From: Erysipelotrichaceae bacterium | GTDB taxonomy: Bacteria > Bacillota_I > Bacilli_A > RFN20 > CAG-826 | Length of the DNA stretch: 62,960 nucleotides | NCBI GenBank assembly: GCA_015059065.1 | Contig: SVBE01000009.1 | Location: 1 to 62,960, forward strand | Reading direction: 5' to 3' | Shown: positions 1-7,825 of the stretch, piece after piece | Numbering within the stretch: the first letter of the stretch is position 1 | Layout: each line of letters begins with the position of its first letter | Notes under the pieces: generated by a model | What the model saw: the letters and a program-made list of their open reading frames with translations, nothing else | The model's database searches: none | What the model was told of the DNA's origin: nothing | Made by a program: the position numbers and the translations under genes

Positions 1-119
1 TCGATCATGTCAGATAGAGATTTATTATAAAAGAATCTCACACATCCAAAACATTTAGAGAAATATTCTTTCTGTGACTTATTAGGATAGAGACGATACT
101 TATAAGCGACCAGGTTCAT
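1..119 (-). CDS. tnpB: TnpB, IS200/IS605-IS1341 family RNA-guided nuclease/transposase accessory protein (5' fragment, runs off window)
   Basis: The minus strand from 119 to the window edge reads 39 codons without a stop. The start AYKYRLYPNKSQK followed by FGCVRFFYNKSL matches the N-terminal signature of TnpB/OrfB proteins (AYKFRLYP...FG..RF.YN..L). TnpB proteins are RNA-guided DNA nucleases that favour retention of IS605/IS1341 elements. An AAGGAG ribosome site lies 4 nt before the ATG. Only the N-terminus is visible. The RuvC domain, the zinc ribbon and the 3' omega-RNA/right end would lie left of the window, so integrity cannot be judged. No TnpA is seen upstream, so an IS1341-like TnpB-only element is possible. 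Confidence 0.85.
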   Translation of the reverse strand, partial: MNLVAYKYRLYPNKSQKEYFSKCFGCVRFFYNKSLSDMI

Positions 120-186
120 AAAGCTCCTTAGATAATAAAATAGATACAACCATCAAGTTGTTCTACTCCTACAATCCTCACTTTAT

Positions 187-245
187 TAGCCTATTAGCTC
201 CTAACTAATAGACCCCTGTTCTCCTACAATATTATTGTACCATAA
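187..245 (-). repeat. Two-part repeat upstream of tnpB, shared with 6063-6123
   Basis: This spacer holds a hairpin-forming motif (TAGCCTATTAGC at 187-198, AACTAATA at 203-210) and a second motif (TACAATA at 225-231, GTACCATAA at 237-245). The same blocks occur at 6063-6123 upstream of the phosphoglucomutase gene, in the opposite order. Read on the minus strand, the GTACCATAA block contains TGGTACAAT, which resembles an extended -10. The repeat may be an insertion-element end or a promoter-linked regulatory motif. Confidence 0.5.
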
Positions 246-290
246 TATACGTAGTATATCATCACATATTTTATATATTTTATTATAGTT

Positions 291-339
291 AATCCCCCAC
301 CTATAGAGGTTATATAATCATTACAGATGATGGGGGATT
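291..339. other. Perfect 9-bp inverted repeat in the tnpB upstream spacer
   Basis: AATCCCCCA at 291-299 pairs with TGGGGGATT at 331-339 around a 31-nt AT-rich loop. No T-tract suitable for a terminator follows on either strand. It could be a structured element of the insertion sequence left end. The rest of 120-437 shows short direct repeats (TGTTCTACTCC near 165 and TGTTCTCC near 218) but no gene. Confidence 0.4.
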
Positions 340-369
340 TCTTGCTATATTTCGTTAAAATTAATCATT

Positions 370-405
370 AAGCCCTTTCGATGGCTTTTTTAGTGTAAAA
401 AGGGC
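370..405 (+). terminator. Weak terminator-like hairpin with an alternative overlapping stem
   Basis: AAGCC at 370-374 and GGCTT at 383-387 form a short stem followed by TTTTT. GCCCTTT at 372-378 can instead pair with AAAGGGC at 399-405. The two stems are mutually exclusive. No plus-strand gene precedes them in the window. Confidence 0.3.
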
Positions 406-437
406 GTTAAGATTTTAATTTCTTTTATTTTAAATAA

Positions 438-462
438 AACTCCTGATTTGTGGTCAGGAGTT
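438..462 (-). terminator. Rho-independent terminator of gpmA-copZ
   Basis: AACTCCTGA at 438-446 pairs with TCAGGAGTT at 454-462. On the minus strand the stem is followed by a T-rich run. It lies 6 nt beyond the stop codon of the heavy-metal-binding protein gene. Confidence 0.8.
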
Positions 463-467
463 ATTTG

Positions 468-671
468 TTAATCGATGATTTTGTAACCAGCTTCAGCAAT
501 ATCAGCTTTTAGTTGTTCCCAGTTGGGTTCTTCGTCATAGACGACGAGAGCTTGTCCTTTTCTAAGATTAACTTTTGCTTTTTTGATATTGGCTTGGTTC
601 AATAGCACATATTGGACGTTGGCGGCACAGTGTTTGCAGTCCATGCCTTCAACTTGTAATAACCTTTTCAT
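468..671 (-). CDS. copZ: HMA-domain copper chaperone-like protein
   Basis: This 67-residue protein is a single heavy-metal-associated domain, the ferredoxin-like fold of CopZ/Atx1 chaperones. The metal-binding loop reads GMDCKHC, with C12 and C15. Such proteins carry Cu(I) in the cytoplasm, usually to a CopA ATPase, but no CopA is visible here, so the partner and even the metal are inferred. Its ATG overlaps the gpmA stop in a TAATG junction, which implies translational coupling. A terminator follows directly. Pairing a metallochaperone with a glycolytic mutase is unusual. Confidence 0.8.
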   Translation of the reverse strand: MKRLLQVEGMDCKHCAANVQYVLLNQANIKKAKVNLRKGQALVVYDEEPNWEQLKADIAEAGYKIID

Positions 672-1417
672 TATTTAGCTTTGCCTTGGTTAGCAACAGC
701 GTCCATTTGTTTTTTGAGTTCCGCTTCATCCATTAAGTAGTAATGTTTGACGGCTTTCATATTGTCGTCGAATTCATAGACGAGTGGGACGCCAGTTGGG
801 ATGTTAACACCGACGATTTCTTCATCAGGCATATTGTCAAAGTATTTGACTAAGGCACGTAAGGAGTTACCATGGGCGACGATTAAGACGCGTTTGCCAG
901 CTTCCATTTCTGGTTTGATCACTTCTTCGAAATATGGAACAGCACGAGCGACAGTGAGTTCGAGTGATTCACATAATGGGAGGTCTTTTTTATCGACATC
1001 TCTGAATTGATCTTGTAAGGCTGGGTTACGTGGATCGTTTTCTTCAAGAGCTGGTGGTGGTACATCATAACTTCTTCTCCACACCTTGACTTGGTCTTCA
1101 CCGTATTTCGCGGCAGTTTCTGCTTTGTTGAGTCCTTGTAACGCTCCATAATGACGTTCATTGAGTCTCCATGACTTATAGACTGGTAACCATTCTCTAT
1201 CGAGTTCGAAGAGGACGTTATTCATCGTATGGATGGCTCTTTTGAGCAATGAAGTGTGGACGACATCAAAGTCATAGCCTTCCGCTTTTAAAGTTTTGCC
1301 TGCGCGGTGAGCTTCTTCAACACCTTTTTCACTTAATTCGACATCAGTCCAACCAGTGAAAAGATTGAGTTTATTCCATTCGGATTCACCGTGACGGATA
1401 AGCACTAATTTCTTCAT
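671..1417 (-). CDS. gpmA: 2,3-bisphosphoglycerate-dependent phosphoglycerate mutase
   Basis: The 248-residue protein interconverts 3- and 2-phosphoglycerate in glycolysis. It has the histidine-phosphatase signature [10 protein letters not shown], with phospho-acceptor H9, followed by the dPGM-specific [13 protein letters not shown]. The second active-site histidine is in [14 protein letters not shown] near residue 182. Length and motifs are those of a full dPGM. A ribosome site (AAGGAAA) lies a few bases before the ATG. The gene is first in a two-gene unit with the CopZ-like protein. Confidence 0.96.
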   Translation of the reverse strand: MKKLVLIRHGESEWNKLNLFTGWTDVELSEKGVEEAHRAGKTLKAEGYDFDVVHTSLLKRAIHTMNNVLFELDREWLPVYKSWRLNERHYGALQGLNKAETAAKYGEDQVKVWRRSYDVPPPALEENDPRNPALQDQFRDVDKKDLPLCESLELTVARAVPYFEEVIKPEMEAGKRVLIVAHGNSLRALVKYFDNMPDEEIVGVNIPTGVPLVYEFDDNMKAVKHYYLMDEAELKKQMDAVANQGKAK

Positions 1418-1486
1418 ATGTTTTCCTTCTTTCTTTACTAGTATATCATTTTCTTTTGTTCAAAGAAAAATGTATTATTTATATAT

Positions 1487-2902
1487 ATGAAAAATCTATT
1501 TATTCCCTTATTATCAATCATATTTTTAATTGCTTCCTGTGGTTCTAATCCAACCCCACAAGGAGACACATCAAAACCAGAAGGAAGCAGTGGGATAGAG
1601 TCATCTTCTCTTTCTATCTCTAGCGAATCAACAAGCAAGAGGAAAGAATATTCTTCTAACCCGATGAAAGACCCATATATTTCTCGACAATATTATCTTA
1701 ACCATATCGGTGATATTTATACCTCATGGAAATATTATCGAGGAGAAGGACAAACGATCGCGGTGATCGATGAAGGGTTTAAAGGGAACCATGAAGATTT
1801 CGCTTTTGAAGATGGTTCTAGTAAGGTTTCACCTAAATCAGCATCTTTTACTTATAATAACGGCAAGGTTACTACTAAAGTAGGAATTAACTATGTTGAT
1901 GCTGACGAAGCAAGCCATGGCACATTCTGCGCGGGAGTTGCCTCCGCGGGTATTAACGGTAAAGGGGTAGTGGGTATTGCTCCTAATGCTAAACTCTTAT
2001 TATTAAAAACAGATTTAAAACCAAAATCGATTGCTGAAGCTTTTCATTATGCAGCGGATAATGGAGCGACAGTAATCACCATCTCCATCGGTTCATATGA
2101 GAATTATGAAGGTGATTTACTCAACGATGGTTCTAATTTAAAGACAGTGTTCAATGAACCAGTTAAATATTGTTATGACAAAAATATCCCAGTGATATCT
2201 GCAGGAGGTAATGGTGCCTCAAGCAAAAAGACTTATCCCGGAAGTGTGGAATATGTCATCGGTGTTGGTGGATTAGCGGCTAATTCATCAAGCGAGGCGT
2301 GGAGCGACACCACTTATAACGCTTCTAAAAGTGATCGCCATATCGATGTGATGGCACCTAGTGACATGATGTTTGGTTGTTCTAATTATAAACGGGATGG
2401 TAAAGAAATCGTTTATGATGGTGGTTGGAAAGGGACATCTTTTGCCTCCCCTCAAGTAGCAGGTATGGCGGCTTTATATTTTGAAAAATATCCAACTGCT
2501 ACTGCTAAACAGTTTGAAGAAGCTTTATATGCTTCATGCCATAAGATTGATAACAACGGTAAATACGGTTATGGAAGAGTGGATGTCGGTAAATTATTAG
2601 ATATTAATAATACTGATGAAGTAACTATTAGAATTAAAGCAAATTGGTCTAGTGTATACGTATACGCGTGGAATTTAGATAAGAATAAAGAATTAAAGGC
2701 TTGGCCAGGTAATAAGCTCACAAAGTCAAATAACGAATATACGATAACGATTGAACCAAATGATTATGATTCAATTGTCATCAACGATGGTGGAAATAAC
2801 AAATCACCTGATATCTATGTTTCTTCCTTCATTTATGAAAAGGCATATTCGTTAACTTCTTCGACAAAAGAGAACGATTATTTGATTGGCAGATATTCTT
2901 AA
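1487..2902 (+). CDS. Secreted S8 subtilisin-like serine protease lipoprotein with CBM26-like C-terminal module
   Basis: The 471-residue protein begins with a lipoprotein signal whose lipobox ends at C18 (LIASC), then a serine/proline-rich linker to about residue 60. The S8 catalytic triad is visible as D95 (AVIDEGF), H144 (SHGTFCAG) and S318 (GTSFASPQVAG). Residues about 380-460 (VYVYAWN, AWPG, a later Y.I.I and NDGG...PDIY) resemble starch-binding CBM26 modules. It should therefore be a surface-anchored protease, perhaps tethered to alpha-glucan. No Shine-Dalgarno is obvious; AT-rich -10-like sequence abuts the ATG. The protease call is strong and the CBM call moderate. Confidence 0.9.
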   Translation: MKNLFIPLLSIIFLIASCGSNPTPQGDTSKPEGSSGIESSSLSISSESTSKRKEYSSNPMKDPYISRQYYLNHIGDIYTSWKYYRGEGQTIAVIDEGFKGNHEDFAFEDGSSKVSPKSASFTYNNGKVTTKVGINYVDADEASHGTFCAGVASAGINGKGVVGIAPNAKLLLLKTDLKPKSIAEAFHYAADNGATVITISIGSYENYEGDLLNDGSNLKTVFNEPVKYCYDKNIPVISAGGNGASSKKTYPGSVEYVIGVGGLAANSSSEAWSDTTYNASKSDRHIDVMAPSDMMFGCSNYKRDGKEIVYDGGWKGTSFASPQVAGMAALYFEKYPTATAKQFEEALYASCHKIDNNGKYGYGRVDVGKLLDINNTDEVTIRIKANWSSVYVYAWNLDKNKELKAWPGNKLTKSNNEYTITIEPNDYDSIVINDGGNNKSPDIYVSSFIYEKAYSLTSSTKENDYLIGRYS

Positions 2903-2910
2903 GATAAGAA

Positions 2911-2932
2911 AAGCGAGCTGTTGGGCTCGCTT
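2911..2932. terminator. Bidirectional terminator between convergent genes
   Basis: AAGCGAGC at 2911-2918 pairs with GCTCGCTT at 2925-2932. A T-rich stretch follows on the plus strand and an A-rich stretch precedes it. It sits between the protease stop at 2902 and the convergent Wzz-like gene stop at 2954. Confidence 0.8.
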
Positions 2933-2953
2933 CTTTCTATTAATATAGATTAA

Positions 2954-4219
2954 TTATTTAGCAGCTTCTTGAACTGGGAGTTCTTCGTCATGAAGCATTT
3001 TGCGATCAACGATTAAGTTGACGATGAGACCAACGACGAATCCAGCAAGGACTGGGATGAGAATGGAGAAGACGACATTCATACTCTTAGTGACATCTAA
3101 GACGTTGGAATTCTCAAATGTGACTTGAGCGTTATCGACATAGACCTCGGTCATTGTCTCTTTGTATGTTGGGATCAAGGCTTCTAATCCATCACGAATC
3201 TTTGTTGATTCTGTGACGAATAAGGCATTGCCTTCAACTTGTTCAGGAGTCTTGCTCGCATTAGCGATTTCCTTATCGATTTGTCTTAATCTATCATCGA
3301 TGCGGAGGTTTTCTTCGATTAGTTCTCTGACTCTACCGTTTAAGTCCGCAATTGCAGTTTGGGCAGTGATCGCGTTGATTTGGTCAGTGATTTGATCGAT
3401 TAATTGTTCGTTCTTTTGTTTGGTGCCAGGGTTAGCTGGATCAGCGTTATCGAGAATTAATTTTTCACGTTCTAATAATTCAACGTTGATTTTAGAATAG
3501 TCTGCACTTAAACCGTATTGGACAATCATGTTGCTGAGAGTGCTGATGGTTCTAGAATCAAGAACGGTGTTGATGTCTCTAATGTGACCATCGATGATAA
3601 CCGCTTGTTGAGAAGAAATATCATATTCCTTCATCGTATTGTAACCGGCGATTAAGGTGTTAGCTTCTGCGCTTAAATATGAGAGTTGATCTTCACATTT
3701 ATCAGCAGTGTCGAATTGTTGAAGAGGGATATCGAATGTGGATTTTTCGATATATTCCTTATCGTATGCAATTGGGTAATTTGCTAAATCAGTAAAGAAA
3801 TTTCTAGTGACATCCGCGCTTGGCATTTTGTTTCTTTTGATGGAAATGGTGTAAGTGAGTTCACTAGTGTCTTTATCGACATTTCTGGTAATCGTGAAGG
3901 CGTTAGCTTTCACTAATGCGTCGACATTGATACCAGAATATTCAGCTTTTGAATCTCTGACTTTAGTGAGAACCTCTTTAGAGATGAGATTCTTATAATT
4001 GAATGTGGTGTTATCCGCCATTTTCTCACTAGCAAGTCCAGAACCGCTATATGAGAATGTCGTGCTATAAACATTAAAGAATCTGTTATATCCGAAATAG
4101 AGGGCGAAAAAGCCAACGATTCCGATTGATAAGGTTAAGATTAATAATAACTTCCAACGGTGGAATGCCACTTTAACAATTCTACCGAATGATACACCTT
4201 GATACTCTTCTTCTTCCAT
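2954..4219 (-). CDS. Wzz/chain-length-determinant-like membrane protein
   Basis: The 421-residue protein has a short cytoplasmic N-terminus, a transmembrane segment at about residues 23-47, a long extracytoplasmic region rich in predicted coiled coil (about 160-340), and a second membrane segment near residues 380-403 with a short charged tail. This two-helix, coiled-coil layout is that of Wzz/polysaccharide co-polymerases, which tune polymer length in cell-surface glycan export. No kinase motif is present. No glycan polymerase or flippase gene is adjacent, so the role is inferred from architecture. GGAGGT precedes the ATG. Confidence 0.6.
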   Translation of the reverse strand: MEEEEYQGVSFGRIVKVAFHRWKLLLILTLSIGIVGFFALYFGYNRFFNVYSTTFSYSGSGLASEKMADNTTFNYKNLISKEVLTKVRDSKAEYSGINVDALVKANAFTITRNVDKDTSELTYTISIKRNKMPSADVTRNFFTDLANYPIAYDKEYIEKSTFDIPLQQFDTADKCEDQLSYLSAEANTLIAGYNTMKEYDISSQQAVIIDGHIRDINTVLDSRTISTLSNMIVQYGLSADYSKINVELLEREKLILDNADPANPGTKQKNEQLIDQITDQINAITAQTAIADLNGRVRELIEENLRIDDRLRQIDKEIANASKTPEQVEGNALFVTESTKIRDGLEALIPTYKETMTEVYVDNAQVTFENSNVLDVTKSMNVVFSILIPVLAGFVVGLIVNLIVDRKMLHDEELPVQEAAK

Positions 4220-4281
4220 GGGTTTACCTCCTGAATGTTCTTTGATAGTTTATCGATGTAAATCGTTTTTGTAAACGATAA

Positions 4282-5967
4282 TTATTGTTTCGCTAATGGG
4301 TTGACGATAGTTTCGAGAATGACTTTCTCTTTTTCACTAGCTTGTTCGTGGTCTTTAGCGCGAATGGAAATATAGAACTTAATCTTTGGTTCAGTGCCAG
4401 ATGGGCGGACCACTAAAGAGGTGTCGCTGTTGAGATAAATCTTGAGGACATTGCTCTTTGGTAAGCCGTTGATACCTTTGTTATAGTCGAGGTAATGGTC
4501 ACATTTGAATTCACCGCTTTCGAGTTTCGCGCGTAAGCCATCCATCATACTTGCCATCTTCTTGAAACCTTCTTGGCCTTCGAATGTGAAGGAATATGTG
4601 TTATTTAAATAATAACCATATTGAGCGTATAACTCATTCAATTTATCCATGATGGATTTGCCGTGTGTCTTATAATAGGCAAACATTTCACAGATTAAGA
4701 AGGCTGCGTTGACCGCATCTTTATCTCTGACATGGGAGCCAGAAAGATAACCATATGATTCTTCAAATCCGAAGATGTAGTTATTTTCTTTTCCTTTTTG
4801 TTCTAAGAGTAAGATTTGTTCACCGATATATTTAAATCCGGTTAAGACATCGACGACTTTGACATCATAATGTTCTGCAATCTTATAGATCATATCCGTT
4901 GAGACGATGGTTTTCACAGTCATCGCTTCTTCTGGCATTTTGTTATTAGCAGATAATCTTTCACAAATATAGTTGAGGAGAAGGACGCCTACTTCATTAC
5001 CAGAGATGAGACGGTAGTCATCACCATTTTTCACCGCGATACCACATCTATCGCTATCTGGATCAGTGGCCACTAATAAGTCGGCTTGATATTTTTTCGC
5101 ATATTCCATACCTAAAGCCATCGCTTCTCTGATTTCAGGGTTTGGATATGGGCAAGTGAAGAAGTGACCATCTGGGAATTCTTGTTCTTTGACAACCACA
5201 ATCTTTTTATAGCCCATCTCTTTTAAGATGCGAGTAACAGGAACTAAGCCTGCCCCGTGAAGTGGGGAATAGACGATGGAGAAGTCCTTATTGATCTTCT
5301 CATCTTTAACCATGGATAAGCCTTTGACTGTTTCGATATAAGATGTGAGAACCTTTGGTGGAATGTATTCGACTAAGCCTGATTCAAAGGCATCATCTAA
5401 TGACATCATCTTCACATCATCAAAGATATCGATTTTTTGAATATTATCATAAACGTCTTTAGAACCTTGGGTTGTCATTTGACAGCCATCTGGTCCATAG
5501 ACTTTATAACCGTTATATTTGCTTGGGTTATGGGAGGCAGTGACCATCACACCAGCTGCACATTTATAATATCTCACTGCATAGGAGAGAACTGGGACAG
5601 GAGTGATATATGGGTATGTATAGACCTTAATACCATTTGCGGCAAAGACTTGAGCGGCGATATTAGCGAATAGATCACTGTTTAATCTTGAGTCTCTTGA
5701 AATCGCGATTTTTCTATCTTCTGGTTTATAGTTCTTAACAACGTATTCCGCTAATCCTTGGCTTGCTTTTGCCACAACATAGATATTCATTCTATTTGTA
5801 CCAGCACCAAGAACACCTCTAAGACCCGCAGTGCCAAATTCGAGCTCGCGATAGAAAGCATCATTAATTCTTTCTTCATCCATCGATTGTAAGTCGCTTA
5901 ATAGATCAGAATCTTGGACTCTTTTTAGCCAGCGTTGATAGTTTTGTTTAATGTTTTCATCTAACAT
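4282..5967 (-). CDS. pgcA: Alpha-phosphoglucomutase/phosphomannomutase family enzyme
   Basis: The 561-residue protein belongs to the alpha-D-phosphohexomutase superfamily, interconverting glucose-1-phosphate and glucose-6-phosphate for glycan precursors and glycogen. The phosphoserine loop TASHNPSKYNGYK, the metal loop DPDSDRCG, the sugar-binding GFEESYGY and the phosphate-binding RPSGTEPKIKFY are all present in order. Length fits the PgcA type. GGAGGAAG precedes the ATG. The 210-bp gap upstream carries the repeat at 6063-6123. Its product could feed the polysaccharide pathway suggested by the Wzz-like protein downstream. Confidence 0.93.
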   Translation of the reverse strand: MLDENIKQNYQRWLKRVQDSDLLSDLQSMDEERINDAFYRELEFGTAGLRGVLGAGTNRMNIYVVAKASQGLAEYVVKNYKPEDRKIAISRDSRLNSDLFANIAAQVFAANGIKVYTYPYITPVPVLSYAVRYYKCAAGVMVTASHNPSKYNGYKVYGPDGCQMTTQGSKDVYDNIQKIDIFDDVKMMSLDDAFESGLVEYIPPKVLTSYIETVKGLSMVKDEKINKDFSIVYSPLHGAGLVPVTRILKEMGYKKIVVVKEQEFPDGHFFTCPYPNPEIREAMALGMEYAKKYQADLLVATDPDSDRCGIAVKNGDDYRLISGNEVGVLLLNYICERLSANNKMPEEAMTVKTIVSTDMIYKIAEHYDVKVVDVLTGFKYIGEQILLLEQKGKENNYIFGFEESYGYLSGSHVRDKDAVNAAFLICEMFAYYKTHGKSIMDKLNELYAQYGYYLNNTYSFTFEGQEGFKKMASMMDGLRAKLESGEFKCDHYLDYNKGINGLPKSNVLKIYLNSDTSLVVRPSGTEPKIKFYISIRAKDHEQASEKEKVILETIVNPLAKQ

Positions 5968-6062
5968 TTTTACTTCCTCCTTTTGAAATAAAAAGCCACA
6001 ACATAAATATAGTTTGCCCTAGTATCAACTAAATTTTAAAAGCAAGCTACATTCATATTACG

Positions 6063-6123
6063 TACAATAATAGTACCATAAGAAATTATTAATTTCTATA
6101 AGTAGCCTATTAGCGAACTAATA
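6063..6123. repeat. Repeat blocks shared with the tnpB upstream region
   Basis: TACAATA at 6063-6069 and GTACCATAA at 6073-6081 are followed by the dyad AGAAATT/AATTTCT (6081-6097). Then come TAGCCTATTAGC at 6103-6114 and AACTAATA at 6116-6123. The outer blocks match those at 187-245 but in the other order. On the minus strand the first block gives TGGTACTAT, a possible extended -10 for the phosphoglucomutase gene. The rest of 5968-6177 shows no coding potential. Confidence 0.5.
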
Positions 6124-6177
6124 CCAAAATAAAAAAACATCCATTTTGAACGAAAAACCTATCAAAATACCGATATT

Positions 6178-6624
6178 TTAGAAATCTAATACTTCTAATT
6201 CTTTCGCGATGTTTTCAAGGAGTTTCTTTTCTTCTTCATGAAAACGATCATAGATTGGGGCATCGATATCGATGACTCCGACGACTTTGTTATTTTTAAA
6301 TATTGGGGTGACAATCTCGCTTCTTGATTTACTGCTACAAGCGATATGTCCAGGGAATTTATTGACATCTGGGACGATGATGGTTTCACCCTTTTCAAAT
6401 GATGTACCACATACACCTTTTCCCTTCTTGATAATCGTGCATGCAACTTCCCCTTGGAAAGGGCCGAGATATAAAGTATCTCCTTCTACTAAATAAAAGC
6501 CTGCCCAGTTGATATTTTCAAGCTGGTTGAGCACTGCGGATAAATTGGACAAAACTGAATATAATGGTAGCGTTTTATCGATGACCGCTTTGCTCTGTTC
6601 AAGTAAAAGTTGATAGTCTTGCAT
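6178..6624 (-). CDS. msrC: Free methionine-(R)-sulfoxide reductase (GAF-domain fRMsr)
   Basis: This 148-residue single-GAF-domain protein carries the fRMsr signature: NWAGFYL, LGPFQGEVAC, GKGVCG and FPGHIACSSKSRSEIV. The three conserved cysteines of the family (in EVAC, GVCG and HIAC) are present. It reduces free methionine-R-sulfoxide in the cytoplasm, a repair activity against oxidative damage. It is transcribed divergently from the MscS channel gene. Length is close to the family norm. Confidence 0.9.
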   Translation of the reverse strand: MQDYQLLLEQSKAVIDKTLPLYSVLSNLSAVLNQLENINWAGFYLVEGDTLYLGPFQGEVACTIIKKGKGVCGTSFEKGETIIVPDVNKFPGHIACSSKSRSEIVTPIFKNNKVVGVIDIDAPIYDRFHEEEKKLLENIAKELEVLDF

Positions 6625-6643
6625 ATAAACATCATATTTCTTT

Positions 6644-6671
6644 TTGTATTACAAAACAAATTGTTTATAAT
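6644..6671 (+). promoter_or_regulatory. Promoter of the mscS-like gene
   Basis: TTGTAT at 6644-6649 and a perfect TATAAT at 6666-6671 are separated by 16 nt. The ATG begins at 6681, so the predicted 5' leader is only about 2-3 nt and no ribosome site fits. Confidence 0.65.
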
Positions 6672-6680
6672 AACTATGTT

Positions 6681-7745
6681 ATGAGCTGGTGGGAAGAATT
6701 TTGGAATAAAATTGTTACCTTCTTCCAAGATAATGTGTATAACATTGTCTGGTTTTTCATCACTTTAGTTGTTGGCCTCATTGTCATCAAACTAATCATG
6801 ATGATTATTAAATATATATTTAGGAAGAAGGGACTTGATCAAGTTGCAGCGAGATTCATTCTTGCGATTGTTCGTTTCCTCTTATTATTAGTATTACTTC
6901 TCATCTTATTATCCATCATGGGTGTATCAGTCACTGGTATTACCACAGCCTTCTCCGCTGCGGTTCTCGCGGTTGGTATGGCCTTAAAGGATTTCTTAGG
7001 CTCTTTAGCAAGTGGCATTATCATCGTCGGTAGCAAGAAATATAAATCTGGTGACTATATCATCGTTAATGGTGTCGAAGGAATGGTGGAAGATATCAAT
7101 TTCTTATTTACCACTTTAAAAACACCAAATAGCACCCAGATCACTTTACCAAATACGATGATGACAAATAACGCCGTCACTAATTTAGGGGCATATCCTA
7201 TTAGAAGAGTGACTTTCAATTTCTCAGTTGCTTATGAATCTGATACTGCTCTTGTGAAGAAAGTCATTTTAGATGTTATGAATAGCTGTGGACTCATCTT
7301 AAAAGATCCCGCCCCAGCAGTCCATCTTAAAGAATATAATGATTCTGCGATCAGCTTCTTTGCCTTATGTTTTTGCGATAAAGAAGATTATTGGGACGCT
7401 CTCTATTACGTGATGGATCATGTCTATGATGAATTTAAACGCAACAACATCAGCATTCCATTCCAGCAAATTGAAATGCGTGAAAGAACGGATAAAGTTA
7501 ACGCTCCTATCGAATATGACCATCTTCCAGAAAGAGTGGAGAAAGTGAGAAACAAAAAGAAAAAGAATCTCACTTTTGAAGATTTTGAAGATATGACTTT
7601 GACTGAACTCACTGCGAATATTAAAGATGCTGCTGCCAATAGCAAAAGAGAAAGAAAAGCGGCTAAGAAAGCTTTGAAACAAAAAGAAAAAGCTGAAAAA
7701 GTTGAAGAAAAGAAAGAACACAAGGAACATAAAGATAATAAATAG
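6681..7745 (+). CDS. mscS: MscS-family mechanosensitive channel
   Basis: The 354-residue protein has two N-terminal transmembrane helices followed by the pore helix (GITTAFSAAVLAVGMALKDF, about residues 92-112). The soluble MscS beta domain follows, with GDYI.V.G.EG.V and LPNTMM. It should act as a turgor-release channel in the plasma membrane. The C-terminal 60 residues form a highly charged lysine/glutamate-rich tail that may be helical. The gene has no Shine-Dalgarno; the -10 box ends 9 nt before the ATG. A terminator follows the stop directly. Confidence 0.92.
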   Translation: MSWWEEFWNKIVTFFQDNVYNIVWFFITLVVGLIVIKLIMMIIKYIFRKKGLDQVAARFILAIVRFLLLLVLLLILLSIMGVSVTGITTAFSAAVLAVGMALKDFLGSLASGIIIVGSKKYKSGDYIIVNGVEGMVEDINFLFTTLKTPNSTQITLPNTMMTNNAVTNLGAYPIRRVTFNFSVAYESDTALVKKVILDVMNSCGLILKDPAPAVHLKEYNDSAISFFALCFCDKEDYWDALYYVMDHVYDEFKRNNISIPFQQIEMRERTDKVNAPIEYDHLPERVEKVRNKKKKNLTFEDFEDMTLTELTANIKDAAANSKRERKAAKKALKQKEKAEKVEEKKEHKEHKDNK

Positions 7746-7764
7746 AAGACCCACAAGGTCTTTT
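7746..7764 (+). terminator. Terminator of mscS
   Basis: AAGACC at 7746-7751 pairs with GGTCTT at 7757-7762, followed by a T-rich run. Confidence 0.75.
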
Positions 7765-7788
7765 ATTTTGATAGTGTAGGCAAATAAA

Positions 7789-7812
7789 AAGATAGGTTTT
7801 AATTCCTATCTT
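7789..7812 (-). terminator. Terminator of the phosphotransferase gene
   Basis: AAGATAGG at 7789-7796 pairs with CCTATCTT at 7805-7812. On the minus strand the stem is followed by TTTTATTTG. Confidence 0.75.
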
Positions 7813-7825
7813 CTTTTGTTTAAGA

